From Paenibacillus bouchesdurhonensis (GTDB lineage: Bacteria > Bacillota > Bacilli > Paenibacillales > Paenibacillaceae): DNA of 64,000 nucleotides. The notes under the pieces are model-generated. The model saw only the letters and a program-made list of their open reading frames with translations, searched no databases and had not been told where the DNA came from. Shown in pieces: positions 52,717 to 62,129 of this stretch. Position 1 is the first letter of the stretch. The number at the start of each line of letters is the position of its first letter. A program made the translations under genes and the position numbers. The DNA is taken from assembly GCF_900155685.1 (NCBI RefSeq), contig NZ_LT732548.1, forward strand, positions 4,663,302 through 4,727,301. The letters run 5' to 3'.

Positions 52717-53598
52717 CTACGCAAAAATCCGCAAATGCGACGGCAAAATCTCGAACACGCCAGGCAGTTCTCCGCCTAACTCACCATCCAGATTTAGCTG
52801 AACCAGGCCCGGCGAGGTTACCTCCATCCGACTCGTCTTGAAGTAAACAACGCGCGGATCGCTGAAATGATCGCCGCGCAGCGCCATCGTCAGCAGACGG
52901 ATGAATTCGGCCAAATTGCATTTGCGCACCGCAATCACATCCAGCAGGCCATCATCAATTCGCGCATCTGGCGCCAGCTTCTCAAATCCGCCAACAGAGT
53001 TGCTGTTCGCGATCAGGAAGAGCATGAACTCGCCCTCCAGCACACCATGCCCCTCAGCACGAATAATCAGCTCTGTAGGAGATAAACTGGCAACCTTCTC
53101 AATCCCCTTCATATAATAGGCCAACTGCCCGATCATCGTCTTGAGCTTGCTCGGCACTTCATACGTCAGTTCTGTGAGCGAGCCGCCGCCCGCAATATTT
53201 ATAAAATGGCGGCCATTGACCTTGCCAATATCGATCGGCCGCGTCTTATTCTCGATGACCAGGTCGCAATAGTCTTCCCAGCGCTTGGAAATCCCCATTG
53301 CACGGGCGAAGTCGTTCGTTGTTCCCATCGGAAAAATGCCAAGCGGCGGCAAGTTATCAAGTCCGGCCATGCCGTTCACGACTTCATTCAGGGTTCCGTC
53401 ACCGCCAGCCGCAATAATAATATCATAGCCTCGCTCTACCGCCTTAGCTGCCTCTCGCGTTGCATCGCCCTCGCCAGTTGTTGCATGGCAAGACGTCTCA
53501 ATACCAGCAAGATCCAAGCGATCCAGCACGTCGGGAAGCAAGCGCCGCATCTCCTCCCGTCCGGAGGATGGATTATAGATCAACCTAGCTCTTTTCAT
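52717..53598 (-). CDS. dagK: Diacylglycerol kinase (DagK family lipid kinase)
   Basis: 293 residues. Nucleotide-binding signature AAGGDGTLNEVVNG near residue 68 and PMGTTNDFARAMG near 95, followed by the beta-sandwich domain with ANSNSVGG and DGLLDV. Phosphorylates diacylglycerol to phosphatidate, recycling lipid after teichoic acid synthesis. Start ATG 53598. Downstream of the CbiX-like gene on the same strand with ~20 bp spacing, likely co-transcribed. Confidence 0.92.
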   Translation of the reverse strand: MKRARLIYNPSSGREEMRRLLPDVLDRLDLAGIETSCHATTGEGDATREAAKAVERGYDIIIAAGGDGTLNEVVNGMAGLDNLPPLGIFPMGTTNDFARAMGISKRWEDYCDLVIENKTRPIDIGKVNGRHFINIAGGGSLTELTYEVPSKLKTMIGQLAYYMKGIEKVASLSPTELIIRAEGHGVLEGEFMLFLIANSNSVGGFEKLAPDARIDDGLLDVIAVRKCNLAEFIRLLTMALRGDHFSDPRVVYFKTSRMEVTSPGLVQLNLDGELGGELPGVFEILPSHLRIFA

Positions 53599-53619
53599 GA
53601 TATAAACGCCACCCGTTTA

Positions 53620-54510
53620 TCATAATTTCAATGACCTCATTATATGCAATATTTGCTCCAACATCCAGTGAGGCAATAGCGAATGGGGAAGCAGCGCTTC
53701 TCCAGAGTAGCGATATGTCAATCCTTCCAGCCTGGAAGGGATTTCTTTCTTCGTGAAATAGCCTGCGCTGAGGAACAACGGGGCAATTACCACATCATAT
53801 CCCCGTTCTTGCCAATAACTGACCTTCTTATGCACACTATCAGGATTTAAAAGCGCAAAATCGGTCATAGCCACGCCGCCGATCTCTTTCACCCGCTGAG
53901 CCAGCGAGGAGATTCCTCGCTCCCAGCGCTGACGGAAGCCGTCATGCCTGCTGCCATGCCCGATCAACAGCAGCGCTTCTCGCTCCGGCTCCCGGGACAA
54001 CGGCTTAACCTTATCCCAAATCATTTGGGCAACCAAAGGATGGTCTTCTACAGGCTCGCCAAATAACACGCGTGCAGAGAGGCGAAATTTCTCCAAATCC
54101 GTCTCCTTCTCCGGCGTGTCCTTTGCCCCGAGCGCATAAGCAATCTCATCCACATGCGTGCTTCCGGAGGACATGAACAGAGGTATAACGATCATATCAG
54201 TGACACCCTGATGCTCCAATCGATCGATGCCATCCTGAATCAAACGGCCTCCCACGAGTTCAAGGAAAGAGGCCTCCACTGGAAGCCCCTCCGGTAATTC
54301 CGCTTTGACTGCGGCTACTGCATCATCGACAAGCTTGACCCAGTAGCCGTCCGGAGAACCGTGACTGATGACAAGTACTCCGGGCCGCAGCGGGCTTTCT
54401 GCTAAAAGCTTTTTTTTTGCAAATCCTAATTCCTCGTTTACTTGCCCTTGACCCTGACCCTGCTCCTGAGCTACACCAAGCCCATGCAGCATATCCAAGC
54501 CCCGGTTCAT
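53620..54510 (-). CDS. CbiX-type sirohydrochlorin cobalt/ferrochelatase
   Basis: 296 residues with two CbiX half-domains: VISHGSPDGYW near 47 and LLIGHGSRHDGF near 190, each carrying the metal-binding His, plus IPLFMSSGSTHVDE and IAPLFLSAGYFTKKEIP with the second His in the first half. Such proteins insert Co or Fe into sirohydrochlorin; no other cobalamin or sirohaem gene is near. The N-terminal 40 residues are Gln/Gly-rich and variable. Starts right after yerC (2-bp gap). Confidence 0.85.
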   Translation of the reverse strand: MNRGLDMLHGLGVAQEQGQGQGQVNEELGFAKKKLLAESPLRPGVLVISHGSPDGYWVKLVDDAVAAVKAELPEGLPVEASFLELVGGRLIQDGIDRLEHQGVTDMIVIPLFMSSGSTHVDEIAYALGAKDTPEKETDLEKFRLSARVLFGEPVEDHPLVAQMIWDKVKPLSREPEREALLLIGHGSRHDGFRQRWERGISSLAQRVKEIGGVAMTDFALLNPDSVHKKVSYWQERGYDVVIAPLFLSAGYFTKKEIPSRLEGLTYRYSGEALLPHSLLPHWMLEQILHIMRSLKL

Positions 54511-54512
54511 AC

Positions 54513-54803
54513 TTAACGTCCCAGACGATCCAGCGTCATCTTATATCCGTCATTACCGTAATTCAAACAGCGCTTGACGCGGGAAATCGTCGCCGTACTG
54601 GCTCCGGTCTCTGCCTCAATTTGATTATAGGTGTTGCCTTTGCCCAGCATGCGTGCTACTTCCAAGCGCTGAGACAGAGATTGTATTTCATTAACTGTAC
54701 ATAAATCGTCGAAAAAGACATAGCATTCCTCGATATCCTTCAATGTAAGAATGGCTTCAAATAATTGGTCGATCGTTTTATCATTCAACTTCTTAAGTTG
54801 CAC
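54513..54803 (-). CDS. yerC: YerC/TrpR-like DNA-binding protein
   Basis: 96 residues: FDDLCTVNEIQSLSQRLEVA and NQIEAETGASTATISRVKRC form the TrpR-like helix-turn-helix of the YerC/YecD family; role in Bacillus is a regulator of trp/other genes or unknown. GTG start at 54803 with AGGGGATGA upstream. Heads the yerC-cbiX-dagK run. Confidence 0.9.
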   Translation of the reverse strand: MQLKKLNDKTIDQLFEAILTLKDIEECYVFFDDLCTVNEIQSLSQRLEVARMLGKGNTYNQIEAETGASTATISRVKRCLNYGNDGYKMTLDRLGR

Positions 54804-55032
54804 TGATTAATCATCCCCTACCGTTACTATAAACACATCTTCATTGTACCTGAGCAGTGGCCCCCTTTTCAAGCGTTAACGATTTCACGCATCACAGAAA
54901 CAACGCCCAAAATACAGCAAAAGCCTATCATACCCGGGACATTCGTCTATACACTCGATACACGCGACACATACAGTATAGTATACAAACGCCTATCTCC
55001 ACCCTAAATTATTTAAAAAGGACAGTGATATC

Positions 55033-55557
55033 ATGCCTCATTACTATCCCCCTCGCCGCAGCATAACGCCCTCTTCGCCTTATACGGACTATTACCCTGG
55101 GGTCAATCCGTATGAGACGCCGCTTACCGATAAAGCGGAAGCTTCCGCTTTAGTTCCTTATTCACCGCAAGCCGTAGCAAGCGAAAGCACAGCTCTTCCG
55201 GCTGCTGGGGGCGGAGCTGCCAAATCAACCGGAGGATTCTCCATACCGAATCTTGGCGATATCAAAGGAATCGTCGACAGACTTGGAGGAATCGAAGGAA
55301 TTTTAGCAACAATGGGTAAGGTACAAAAGGTCATGCAAACCGTTCAACAATTTGCGCCAATGGCTAAACTTATTACGGGACTCCTCCCCGGAGGCAAAGG
55401 CTCAAAGCTCCAAGGCGGAAGCGACAAGCTCGACGAATACAAGCCATCCCGTCGGCGCCGGAGCAAGGGCGGAAGCAGAAATAACAGCCGCAAAGGAAGT
55501 TCGCGCCGTAAAACGGCAGCCCGGGGGCGCAGCAAATCAAGCAAACGCCGCCGCTAG
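55033..55557 (+). CDS. Basic low-complexity protein, YqfQ/VrrA-like
   Basis: 174 residues: N-terminal Tyr/Pro/Ser-rich part (MPHYYPPRRSITPSSPY), a hydrophobic helical core (IKGIVDRLGGIEGILATMG, VQKVMQTVQQFAPMAKLITG) and a very basic Arg/Lys/Ser tail. This combination is typical of Paenibacillus/Bacillus YqfQ or VrrA-like proteins of spore-forming bacteria; function unknown. Possibly spore-related by analogy. Confidence 0.6.
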   Translation: MPHYYPPRRSITPSSPYTDYYPGVNPYETPLTDKAEASALVPYSPQAVASESTALPAAGGGAAKSTGGFSIPNLGDIKGIVDRLGGIEGILATMGKVQKVMQTVQQFAPMAKLITGLLPGGKGSKLQGGSDKLDEYKPSRRRRSKGGSRNNSRKGSSRRKTAARGRSKSSKRRR

Positions 55558-55575
55558 TTCAGCGGCGGCGTTTTG
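55544..55575 (+). terminator. GC-rich terminator overlapping the 55033 gene's stop
   Basis: Perfect 12-bp stem AACGCCGCCGCT/AGCGGCGGCGTT (55544-55555 with 55561-55572) followed by TTT; the TAG stop sits in the loop. Confidence 0.9.
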
Positions 55576-55592
55576 CCGTTTTCCATTTCCCC

Positions 55593-56552
55593 TCATTTAA
55601 ACCAGCCTCGTTTCATGAATGCGAGAATCATCCATATGCCTAACGTTGCCATAATTCCAAGAACGAAATAATAGCCATATCTCCACTCCAGTTCAGGCAT
55701 ATTTACAAAATTCATCCCGTAAATTCCCGCAATCAATGTAAGCGGCATAAACACGGTCGTAATAACCGTCAGCGTCTTCATGATCCCATTCATCCGGTTG
55801 GAGTTCAGCGAAATATAAGAATCCCTTAAATCCGCTGTCATTTCCCGATTGCTGTCGATCATTTCAGACAGCTTTAACAGATGATCATAAATGTCAGAGA
55901 AATGCACCCGCGGCTCCTTCTCCCCCTGAATATGCTGGGAGTTCAGCACGCGATACATCAAATCCCGCATAGGTACAATCGTACGCCGCAGCTTGAGCAG
56001 ACGGCTTCGCAGTGTAAATACCTGATTCATCAACATCTCGACCGATTCCCGGCTTCCTTGCTTCTCGAGCTCGTCCAGATCGTCCTCAATCGAATATACA
56101 CATGGAAAATAATTGTCCACCAGGCTATCGATAATCATATAAGCGGCAGCGTAAGGCCCCTGTGACCAAATTTTACGATCATGCGTGCGGCTCAGCATTT
56201 TATCCCAGGCTTGATCGACCTCAGCTAGCGTTTTTTTATGATAAGACACAATGTAGCTGTTCCCGATAAACAAATCAACCTCGACCGTACGGAGCGTTTC
56301 TGGGTTCATCGCATGCAGCACCAGAAACTGATAATCCTCGTAATAATCCAGCTTCGGCCGCTGCAGGACGTGGAGGCAATCCTCGATCGCCAGAGGATGG
56401 AATCCGAAAAAAGAAGCCAGCAGCCCCGATTCATCCTCCGTCGGTTCATTGAAATCTACCCAACACCATGCATAACGTCCAAGATGAACCTCCTCTAGGG
56501 AAAGACCAGGCTTAACTTTATGATCATGCGTGATCCCCATAATGCGCAGCAT
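55593..56552 (-). CDS. corA: CorA-type Mg2+/Co2+ transporter
   Basis: 319 residues from ATG 56552 with AAGGAGGGTGG upstream (the upstream start at 56615 has none). Large acidic cytoplasmic N-terminal domain, then two C-terminal helices with the diagnostic GMNF in IAGIYGMNFVNMPE between them (~283). Imports Mg2+. Convergent with the basic protein gene and behind the Pit terminator. Confidence 0.93.
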   Translation of the reverse strand: MLRIMGITHDHKVKPGLSLEEVHLGRYAWCWVDFNEPTEDESGLLASFFGFHPLAIEDCLHVLQRPKLDYYEDYQFLVLHAMNPETLRTVEVDLFIGNSYIVSYHKKTLAEVDQAWDKMLSRTHDRKIWSQGPYAAAYMIIDSLVDNYFPCVYSIEDDLDELEKQGSRESVEMLMNQVFTLRSRLLKLRRTIVPMRDLMYRVLNSQHIQGEKEPRVHFSDIYDHLLKLSEMIDSNREMTADLRDSYISLNSNRMNGIMKTLTVITTVFMPLTLIAGIYGMNFVNMPELEWRYGYYFVLGIMATLGIWMILAFMKRGWFK

Positions 56553-56604
56553 TTCCACCCTCCTTACCCATTCCATGAACTCTAGTCTATGGCCGTACCT
56601 ATTC

Positions 56605-56647
56605 AAAAAAGCCAATCCTCAGTATTAACCCTAAGTGATTGGCTTTT
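56605..56647 (-). terminator. Terminator of the Pit operon
   Basis: 11-bp stem AAAAGCCAATC/GATTGGCTTTT; on the minus strand followed by a T-run, just after the pit stop codon. Confidence 0.88.
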
Positions 56648-56657
56648 CTAATGCGAT

Positions 56658-57647
56658 TTAAAACAAAATAACGTAAATTAATCCGGCAAGGACAGCCACG
56701 ATTGGGATCGTAATGACCCAAGCGACCACAATGCGTCCGGCAACTCCCCACTTCACCGCCGAGAACCGTTTCGCGGAGCCTACACCCAAAATCGCGGATG
56801 TAATTGCATGCGTCGTACTCACTGGCAAGTGGAACAGCGTGGCGCCAAAAATAACCGAAGCCGCCGACAAATCGGCTGCGAAGCCATTGACCGGCTCGAT
56901 CTTGAATATTTTTGTACCCATTGTCTTAATAATCTTCCAGCCGCCGACCGATGTTCCGAGTGCCATCGCAGTAGCTGCCGCGACCTTAACCCATAAAGGT
57001 ACGTCCATATTGTCCTGATAATTGGCCGTTACGAGAGCAAAAGTTATAATCCCCATTGCCTTCTGTGCATCATTCGTGCCGTGAGTGAAGGCTTGAATCG
57101 CTGCCGTTACAACCTGCATCGAACGAAACCCTTTATTCACCGTATGCGGACTTCGTTTAGCGAAAATCCATTTTAGAACATGCATCACGACATAACCGAT
57201 AGCAAAGGCAATCAATGGAGAAAATATAAGTCCTTGAATGATTGTCGTAAACCCGCTCCAGTTCAGGTTCTCAGAGCCAGCGCCAACAAAAACCGCACCA
57301 GCCAGAGCGCCGATCAATGCATGCGAGGAAGAGGAAGGGATACCGAACCACCAGGTAACCAAATTCCATATAATCGCCGCAAGCAATGTCGCAACTAGAA
57401 TCTCCAGGCCGTTATCCAGCTTGGCTGGGTCGGCTACACTACCGCCAATCGTCTTCGCTACGCCCGTGAACATCATGGCCCCGACAAAGTTCATAACCGC
57501 GGCAAGAATAATTGCTGTCCGCGGTTTTAATGCCCTCGTCGATACCGAGGTGGCTATCGCGTTGGCTGTATCATGGAACCCGTTGATGAAGTCAAAGGCT
57601 AGCGCCAGAAAGATGACAATCAGTATGATGATTAAACTCGTATCCAT
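56658..57647 (-). CDS. pit: Pit family low-affinity phosphate transporter
   Basis: 329 residues with the PiT signature FDFINGFHDTANAIATSVST at the start and the matching inverted repeat FTHGTNDAQKAMGIITFAL in the second half; ~10 membrane spans. Phosphate-proton (metal-phosphate) symporter. Follows the DUF47 gene by ~90 bp; the pair is a standard phosphate-uptake operon in Bacillales. Confidence 0.95.
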   Translation of the reverse strand: MDTSLIIILIVIFLALAFDFINGFHDTANAIATSVSTRALKPRTAIILAAVMNFVGAMMFTGVAKTIGGSVADPAKLDNGLEILVATLLAAIIWNLVTWWFGIPSSSSHALIGALAGAVFVGAGSENLNWSGFTTIIQGLIFSPLIAFAIGYVVMHVLKWIFAKRSPHTVNKGFRSMQVVTAAIQAFTHGTNDAQKAMGIITFALVTANYQDNMDVPLWVKVAAATAMALGTSVGGWKIIKTMGTKIFKIEPVNGFAADLSAASVIFGATLFHLPVSTTHAITSAILGVGSAKRFSAVKWGVAGRIVVAWVITIPIVAVLAGLIYVILF

Positions 57648-57736
57648 AGTCTCATTTATTGCACAGATCGTTGTATTTGTATATCATCCGCGCAATTCCA
57701 ACCTCCCGAATAGTGAATGATAAAGCGAAGTTATGT

Positions 57737-58351
57737 TTATGAATTGCGCATGATAATGGATTCCAGCATATTGGCAACGTGCTCGCACGCATCTGTCGTC
57801 GTTTCGAGACGTTCATAAATTTCCTTCTTCTTAATTAAAACGATTGGATCAGTAACTTTTGCGAACAGCTCTTTAATGCAAATACGCAGCAGCTCGTCTC
57901 CCTGATTCTCCAAATCGTTCAGGCGAATGGTATGCTCCCGAATCGCAAGCAGCTTCTTCTGGGATAGCAAATGAACCGCTTTTTGAATTTCATAAGCAGA
58001 AGTACGTAAAATTTCAGCGAACTGAACAATATGCTCGTCCGGCTCACTCAAATGATACATAAAGAAACGAGAGGTTGTTGCCTCCAGGCCGTCGATAACG
58101 TCATCGAGCGTTGTCGTCAAGTTCATGATGTCATCTCGTTCAATCGGTGTAATAAACGTTTTGTTCAGCTCGACGATAATTGTGTGCGTAAAACCGTCAC
58201 ATTTCGACTCAAATTCCTTCATTTGCTTGGCAAACTGCTCTACATCCTTTAACTCCGATACCTGCTGGGCGAAATAATCCGCCGAATGCACGATCGTATC
58301 CGCCATATTCTCTAATGTTTGGAAAAAGATATCCTTCTTTTTCGCTCGCAT
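57737..58351 (-). CDS. DUF47 PhoU-like Pit accessory protein
   Basis: 204 residues, all helical, PhoU-like, with TTTLDDVIDGLEATTSRFF near 80. DUF47 proteins work with Pit transporters (called Pit accessory or PhoU-like). ATG at 58351 with AAAAGGGGATAAGAG upstream. First gene of the Pit operon. Confidence 0.93.
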   Translation of the reverse strand: MRAKKKDIFFQTLENMADTIVHSADYFAQQVSELKDVEQFAKQMKEFESKCDGFTHTIIVELNKTFITPIERDDIMNLTTTLDDVIDGLEATTSRFFMYHLSEPDEHIVQFAEILRTSAYEIQKAVHLLSQKKLLAIREHTIRLNDLENQGDELLRICIKELFAKVTDPIVLIKKKEIYERLETTTDACEHVANMLESIIMRNS

Positions 58352-58544
58352 CTCTTATCCCCTTTTCTCTAAGTGTGTTTCTGATACACTCGGATGACAT
58401 AACCTTGAATATCTTAACACAATTAGCGACAACATGAACACTTTTGTTACAAACATTTCACGTCTTCCTTCTATAATTACCCTTTGTTTACCGTTATCAT
58501 CCCTAAATTTGCACGGAAATGAAATACTTTCCTAATTATTCGAC

Positions 58545-59627
58545 TTATTCGACTGTAAACCGAGTTTCAAAACCCGGTTGATTTGGCACAACGTTAACAT
58601 ATGTAATCCCGGGGTAAAAAGGAATCTCCACATTGTCCTTCACAAAACGAATAACGTCGCCGGATTTACGTATCCATTGACCGCGAATCATTTGGCCCCG
58701 TTGAAATATAACCGCTTCGCCGCCCATTTCCAGATTCACGCTTAGACGGCCGACATCATCTAGAACCTTATGATCCGCCCCCATAATAACCACATTAGTA
58801 GCTGTCAATTGACTCCCTGTGTCGAGATCATTATGTGGTGAATCATTAATAGAACGTTTATATAGTTTTGCAGCAGAGTCATATTCATAGCTTACCCGAT
58901 AATTGTCGAGTTGAAATTTAACCTCAACCTTTTGAACGGGAACTCCTTCACCCGGATCTTCTTCATCGCGGAACGGATAAGTCGGCACCTCCTCGTCTTC
59001 AATGGCAAAATTTCGTTTAGCTGTCCCTTCCAGCAGCTTCTCTATGTTGGTATACAAATTATGCGGTGCTTTCCGAGATTTATCCCGCCAAAAATAGGCT
59101 CCGGCATTCGTAATCTCATCCAGATCCTCTTTGTGCTGCCGCTGAAGAATAGCATAGGCGTCATTGCTCGCTCCCGCATGGACGAGTACGCCATGATAGC
59201 TCTCGCCCAGATCAATCATATATGGACGTATACTGCGAACAGGCCCGATCCGAGTCGTCTCGTCACCGCTTTGATAGATCGCGATAAGTCGGGTTACCCC
59301 GCCTTCAGCCAGCACCTCGTATACAATATCTGCTTGACCGAGCCCGGACTGCGGTCTCGCCGCTGGGGCATTATTAATCATCACCGCCAGCGGCCTCCGG
59401 GTAATTGGCTCTTCCGAGGGCAGGCCCGTCAACGGCGCTTTGTATGCGAACGCAGGCTCCTCCGCCACCAGTTCCTCGAAGATGGGCTCCGGCGTATCCT
59501 GAATCTCATTTCCGTTTCCCGGCATAGCGGCCTTCCCTTGTCCGCAAGCGGGGATAATAAATAAACTAAACACCAATAAGAGCAGCAGCATAAGTTTTGA
59601 TCGGCTTGATCGATTAGAATAGTTCAA
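58545..59627 (-). CDS. yerB: YerB-like DUF3048 lipoprotein
   Basis: 360 residues. Lipobox IIPACG (Cys ~28), then an acidic linker and the DUF3048 domain: PLAVMINNAPAARPQSGLGQ, ADIVYEVLAEGGVTRLIAIY, then IGPVRSIRPY, YHGVLVHAG and a C-terminal partner domain (~240-360). YerB is an extracytoplasmic lipoprotein of unknown role in Bacillus. Single gene; the DUF47 gene starts ~190 bp away on the same strand. Confidence 0.92.
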   Translation of the reverse strand: MNYSNRSSRSKLMLLLLLVFSLFIIPACGQGKAAMPGNGNEIQDTPEPIFEELVAEEPAFAYKAPLTGLPSEEPITRRPLAVMINNAPAARPQSGLGQADIVYEVLAEGGVTRLIAIYQSGDETTRIGPVRSIRPYMIDLGESYHGVLVHAGASNDAYAILQRQHKEDLDEITNAGAYFWRDKSRKAPHNLYTNIEKLLEGTAKRNFAIEDEEVPTYPFRDEEDPGEGVPVQKVEVKFQLDNYRVSYEYDSAAKLYKRSINDSPHNDLDTGSQLTATNVVIMGADHKVLDDVGRLSVNLEMGGEAVIFQRGQMIRGQWIRKSGDVIRFVKDNVEIPFYPGITYVNVVPNQPGFETRFTVE

Positions 59628-59908
59628 ATTTCTTTCCTCCGAACACCATGTTTTTCCTCATATTATACGCTGATTGTCCATGTGACGGAAAGACATGATT
59701 CGCGTTTCCTTTACTGTCATAGAAATGAGCTGTCCAATAAGTGGCACTACCTGGCGGAACTGAGCAGCGTTATGCAACGAAATGCGGCCGTTTTTGAAAG
59801 CTAAACCGCACCCGCCACCATAACAGCAAAAAGAGGCTGTCCAGCAGTCCGTTGTCACCGACTTTCTGGATGCCCCTATTGAATTGCCTTGATATATTGT
59901 CCCTATCC
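59628..59908. other. Intergenic region, nothing firm
   Basis: 281 bases. Minus-strand GCTGGACAGCCTCTTTTTG near the end of the esterase gene could be a terminator or the edge of an old insertion sequence. No gene seen. Confidence 0.35.
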
Positions 59909-60739
59909 CTATATCATCCAATGCTGCCAATCCGTCTGGACAGCTTCCAGACCATTGAGCCACTCCTTCGTCTTAAGCAGCAATTCATCGCGGTGATCGC
60001 TTGAAGAATAGGTGTGATCGCCCTGAAAAATAATTTCTTTATCACAGCGGCCCTCAGGACGCATCCAGAACACCTTCTGAAAAAGAAATGCATAGTCCAC
60101 TGGAATTGCGTCGTCCGATGTCCCATGAATAACAAGAACGTCCCCGGAAAACTTGATCGCCTCCTGGAAAGGCTGATAGGTGCCGAGCGAGTCAAAGAAC
60201 ACGGGACTTAACCCATAGCCAAGATAATCGGCCACCCCTCCGGCCTTGGCCCTATCATAGACGTCCCTACCAGTAATCTTCACGATATCATTAAAAGGAT
60301 AGCCGACAGCGGACCAAAGAATAAGCTTCTTAACGCGCCGATCACGCACTGCGGTGAGCAGCGCAATCGCTCCTCCCAGACTATGTCCGATCAGGATGAC
60401 CCGAGTCGGGTCAATGTCCCCGCAGCTGAGTCCGTAATTCAGAACCGTGCGCGTCTGCGCAATCATGGAATCGATGCCTTCTTGCCCGTAATCCCCACTG
60501 CTCTCGCCGCAGCCGATATAATCAAATCGTACGACAAGGTTTCCCTCACTGGCCAGTTCCCGGGCTGCCTTGACGAACAGGCGGTCTACCCCGATTCGGC
60601 TGCCTACAAACCCGTGGCAAATGACGATCAGCGGGACTCGATCCTTACACCGTCCTTGCTTGATAGCTGTCTCCCCGGGGTAATGAATACTAGCTGTTAT
60701 TTTCTCTTCCCCATGCTGAATAACGATTTGCCGTTCCAT
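59909..60739 (-). CDS. Alpha/beta hydrolase (feruloyl esterase/acylglycerol lipase-like)
   Basis: 276 residues, no signal peptide. CHGFVGSRIGVDRL near 40, FDYIGCGESSG near 70, nucleophile elbow LIGHSLGGAIALL (Ser ~119), acid in VIHGTSDDAIPV (~208) and His in IFQGDHTYSSSDHRDEL (~246): a complete Ser-Asp-His triad. Resembles cytoplasmic est1E-type esterases. Starts at ATG 60739. Neighbour of a small acidic gene, otherwise alone. Confidence 0.88.
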   Translation of the reverse strand: MERQIVIQHGEEKITASIHYPGETAIKQGRCKDRVPLIVICHGFVGSRIGVDRLFVKAARELASEGNLVVRFDYIGCGESSGDYGQEGIDSMIAQTRTVLNYGLSCGDIDPTRVILIGHSLGGAIALLTAVRDRRVKKLILWSAVGYPFNDIVKITGRDVYDRAKAGGVADYLGYGLSPVFFDSLGTYQPFQEAIKFSGDVLVIHGTSDDAIPVDYAFLFQKVFWMRPEGRCDKEIIFQGDHTYSSSDHRDELLLKTKEWLNGLEAVQTDWQHWMI

Positions 60740-60853
60740 CCGCGTTGCCCTCCCTCGACTGTAATGCCATATATCAATTAATCCGATAAGTTTAATGTGA
60801 ATTATAAACTTATCTTAGCATCACACGAGGCTAGGTGTCAATCGCTTCTACTA

Positions 60854-61069
60854 TTATTCATAATACAGACGAAAAAAATTTTGCGTTAACTGCTGGCCTT
60901 CCATCGAATCTACTCCCTGGCTGCCCTCGCCAAGCCATGGCTCAGAATAATCCTCCCGGAGTTGTTGATCCGTAGACACTGCATCCATCGCCGCCACCTC
61001 ATCTAGACTTCCCCTCGAGTGACTGTTAAGCAAATACTTCCGAGTTAGCTCTGAACTGAACTGTCCCAT
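60854..61069 (-). CDS. Small acidic protein, unknown
   Basis: 71 residues, ATG with CGAGGTGCGATAGCC upstream. Acidic and Gln/Ser-rich, ending YYE (VDSMEGQQLTQNFFRLYYE). No family recognised; the ribosome binding site and clean frame support a gene. Confidence 0.5.
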   Translation of the reverse strand: MGQFSSELTRKYLLNSHSRGSLDEVAAMDAVSTDQQLREDYSEPWLGEGSQGVDSMEGQQLTQNFFRLYYE

Positions 61070-61315
61070 GGCTATCGCACCTCGCTCGTTTGGATTTGGA
61101 AGAATATTGTCCGCTTCTCCCTGCTTATTATTGTTGGAGTGACACCATTTTTTTATTCGGTATCCCCGTGATTCTCCAGACTCACTCTCAAGGACACTTC
61201 CGAGGACCCTTGCGAGAAACCTCGAATATGAAGTATACTACTGGAGAAAATCGGTAATTCAAACACATATATGGGAGATTGCAATCTTAGCCAATCCGCC
61301 TGGAGGGAAAGATTC

Positions 61316-62026
61316 ATGTACATTCATGAGATGATCAGAGAGACGAATCAATTAAGAGGGCAGATGTCCCCGGCTAATGAGGCTTATTTCGGAGAAATGG
61401 TGATGTATTTTCGTTCTGGCTCCAGTTCGTTGACCGAGGCCAAAGGAGAAGAGGTTCTCCTTGAGCTGGCTCGGCGCATTATTAAGAACCAAGAGAAGAA
61501 TATTTCGGCTTCAGAATTATTCGGTGATGATCCGAAGGCTTATTGCGAGCAGCTTGCCGATGATGTATTGATGAGGAAGCCCCGCAGCCTGCAGGACAAA
61601 ATCAAATACTATACGATGATTCCCTGGGTCGCATTGACTTGGGTATTCTTTATTTACATGCTCACAGGATTTTTCAGCAAATGGTTTGGCGGTGAGCTCG
61701 AATACACCCAAATTAGTACGGCTTCCCTGCTTCTTATCGCTGTTCTCTCGATTCTGCTGATCGAAGGGGTAACCCGATTTCTCGGCCCAGGGACTAAACG
61801 GCGAACAGAGCAGGAGCAACAAGAGCATCCCGATCACCAATCTGCGAAATTCAACCCGAAGATGTTCGGGATTTATCTCGGAACTACTCTAGCCATTGCA
61901 GTAGTCGGCCTCATATTAACTCGGCTGCTGCCCGTGTTCACCGTATCGCCCTGGGACAGCCTGATTATATTTGTGATTGGCATTATCGGCCAGAAACTGA
62001 TCTTCGGTCGAAAGAGCAAGACATAA
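61316..62026 (+). CDS. DUF1129 family membrane protein
   Basis: 236 residues from ATG 61316 with GGAGGGAAAGATTC upstream (the ORF could begin at 61271 but without a site). N-terminal helical domain (LIRETNQLRGQMSP, DPKAYCEQLADDVL), then four hydrophobic spans, the last near the C-terminus (LIIFVIGIIGQKLIFG). The combination is the DUF1129/HAAS-type fold of Firmicutes membrane proteins; role unknown. Terminated by a strong hairpin at 62046. Confidence 0.82.
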   Translation: MYIHEMIRETNQLRGQMSPANEAYFGEMVMYFRSGSSSLTEAKGEEVLLELARRIIKNQEKNISASELFGDDPKAYCEQLADDVLMRKPRSLQDKIKYYTMIPWVALTWVFFIYMLTGFFSKWFGGELEYTQISTASLLLIAVLSILLIEGVTRFLGPGTKRRTEQEQQEHPDHQSAKFNPKMFGIYLGTTLAIAVVGLILTRLLPVFTVSPWDSLIIFVIGIIGQKLIFGRKSKT

Positions 62027-62045
62027 TACATCTCTCGCATGCAGT

Positions 62046-62081
62046 AAAAAGGCTAAACAGGTTATCCTGCTTAGCCTTTTT
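62046..62081. terminator. Terminator after the DUF1129 gene
   Basis: 11-bp stem AAAAAGGCTAA/TTAGCCTTTTT with inner CAG/CTG pairs, T-rich downstream on the plus strand. Confidence 0.9.
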
Positions 62082-62129
62082 AAATTATAACGAGTCGTAA
62101 ATATATTCCAATAAAAGGAGTTGCTTATT

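Noticed and set aside
59658-59963. 101-codon minus-strand frame beyond the esterase gene
   Set aside because: Overlaps the esterase's 3' end in another frame, no ribosome binding site, no family.
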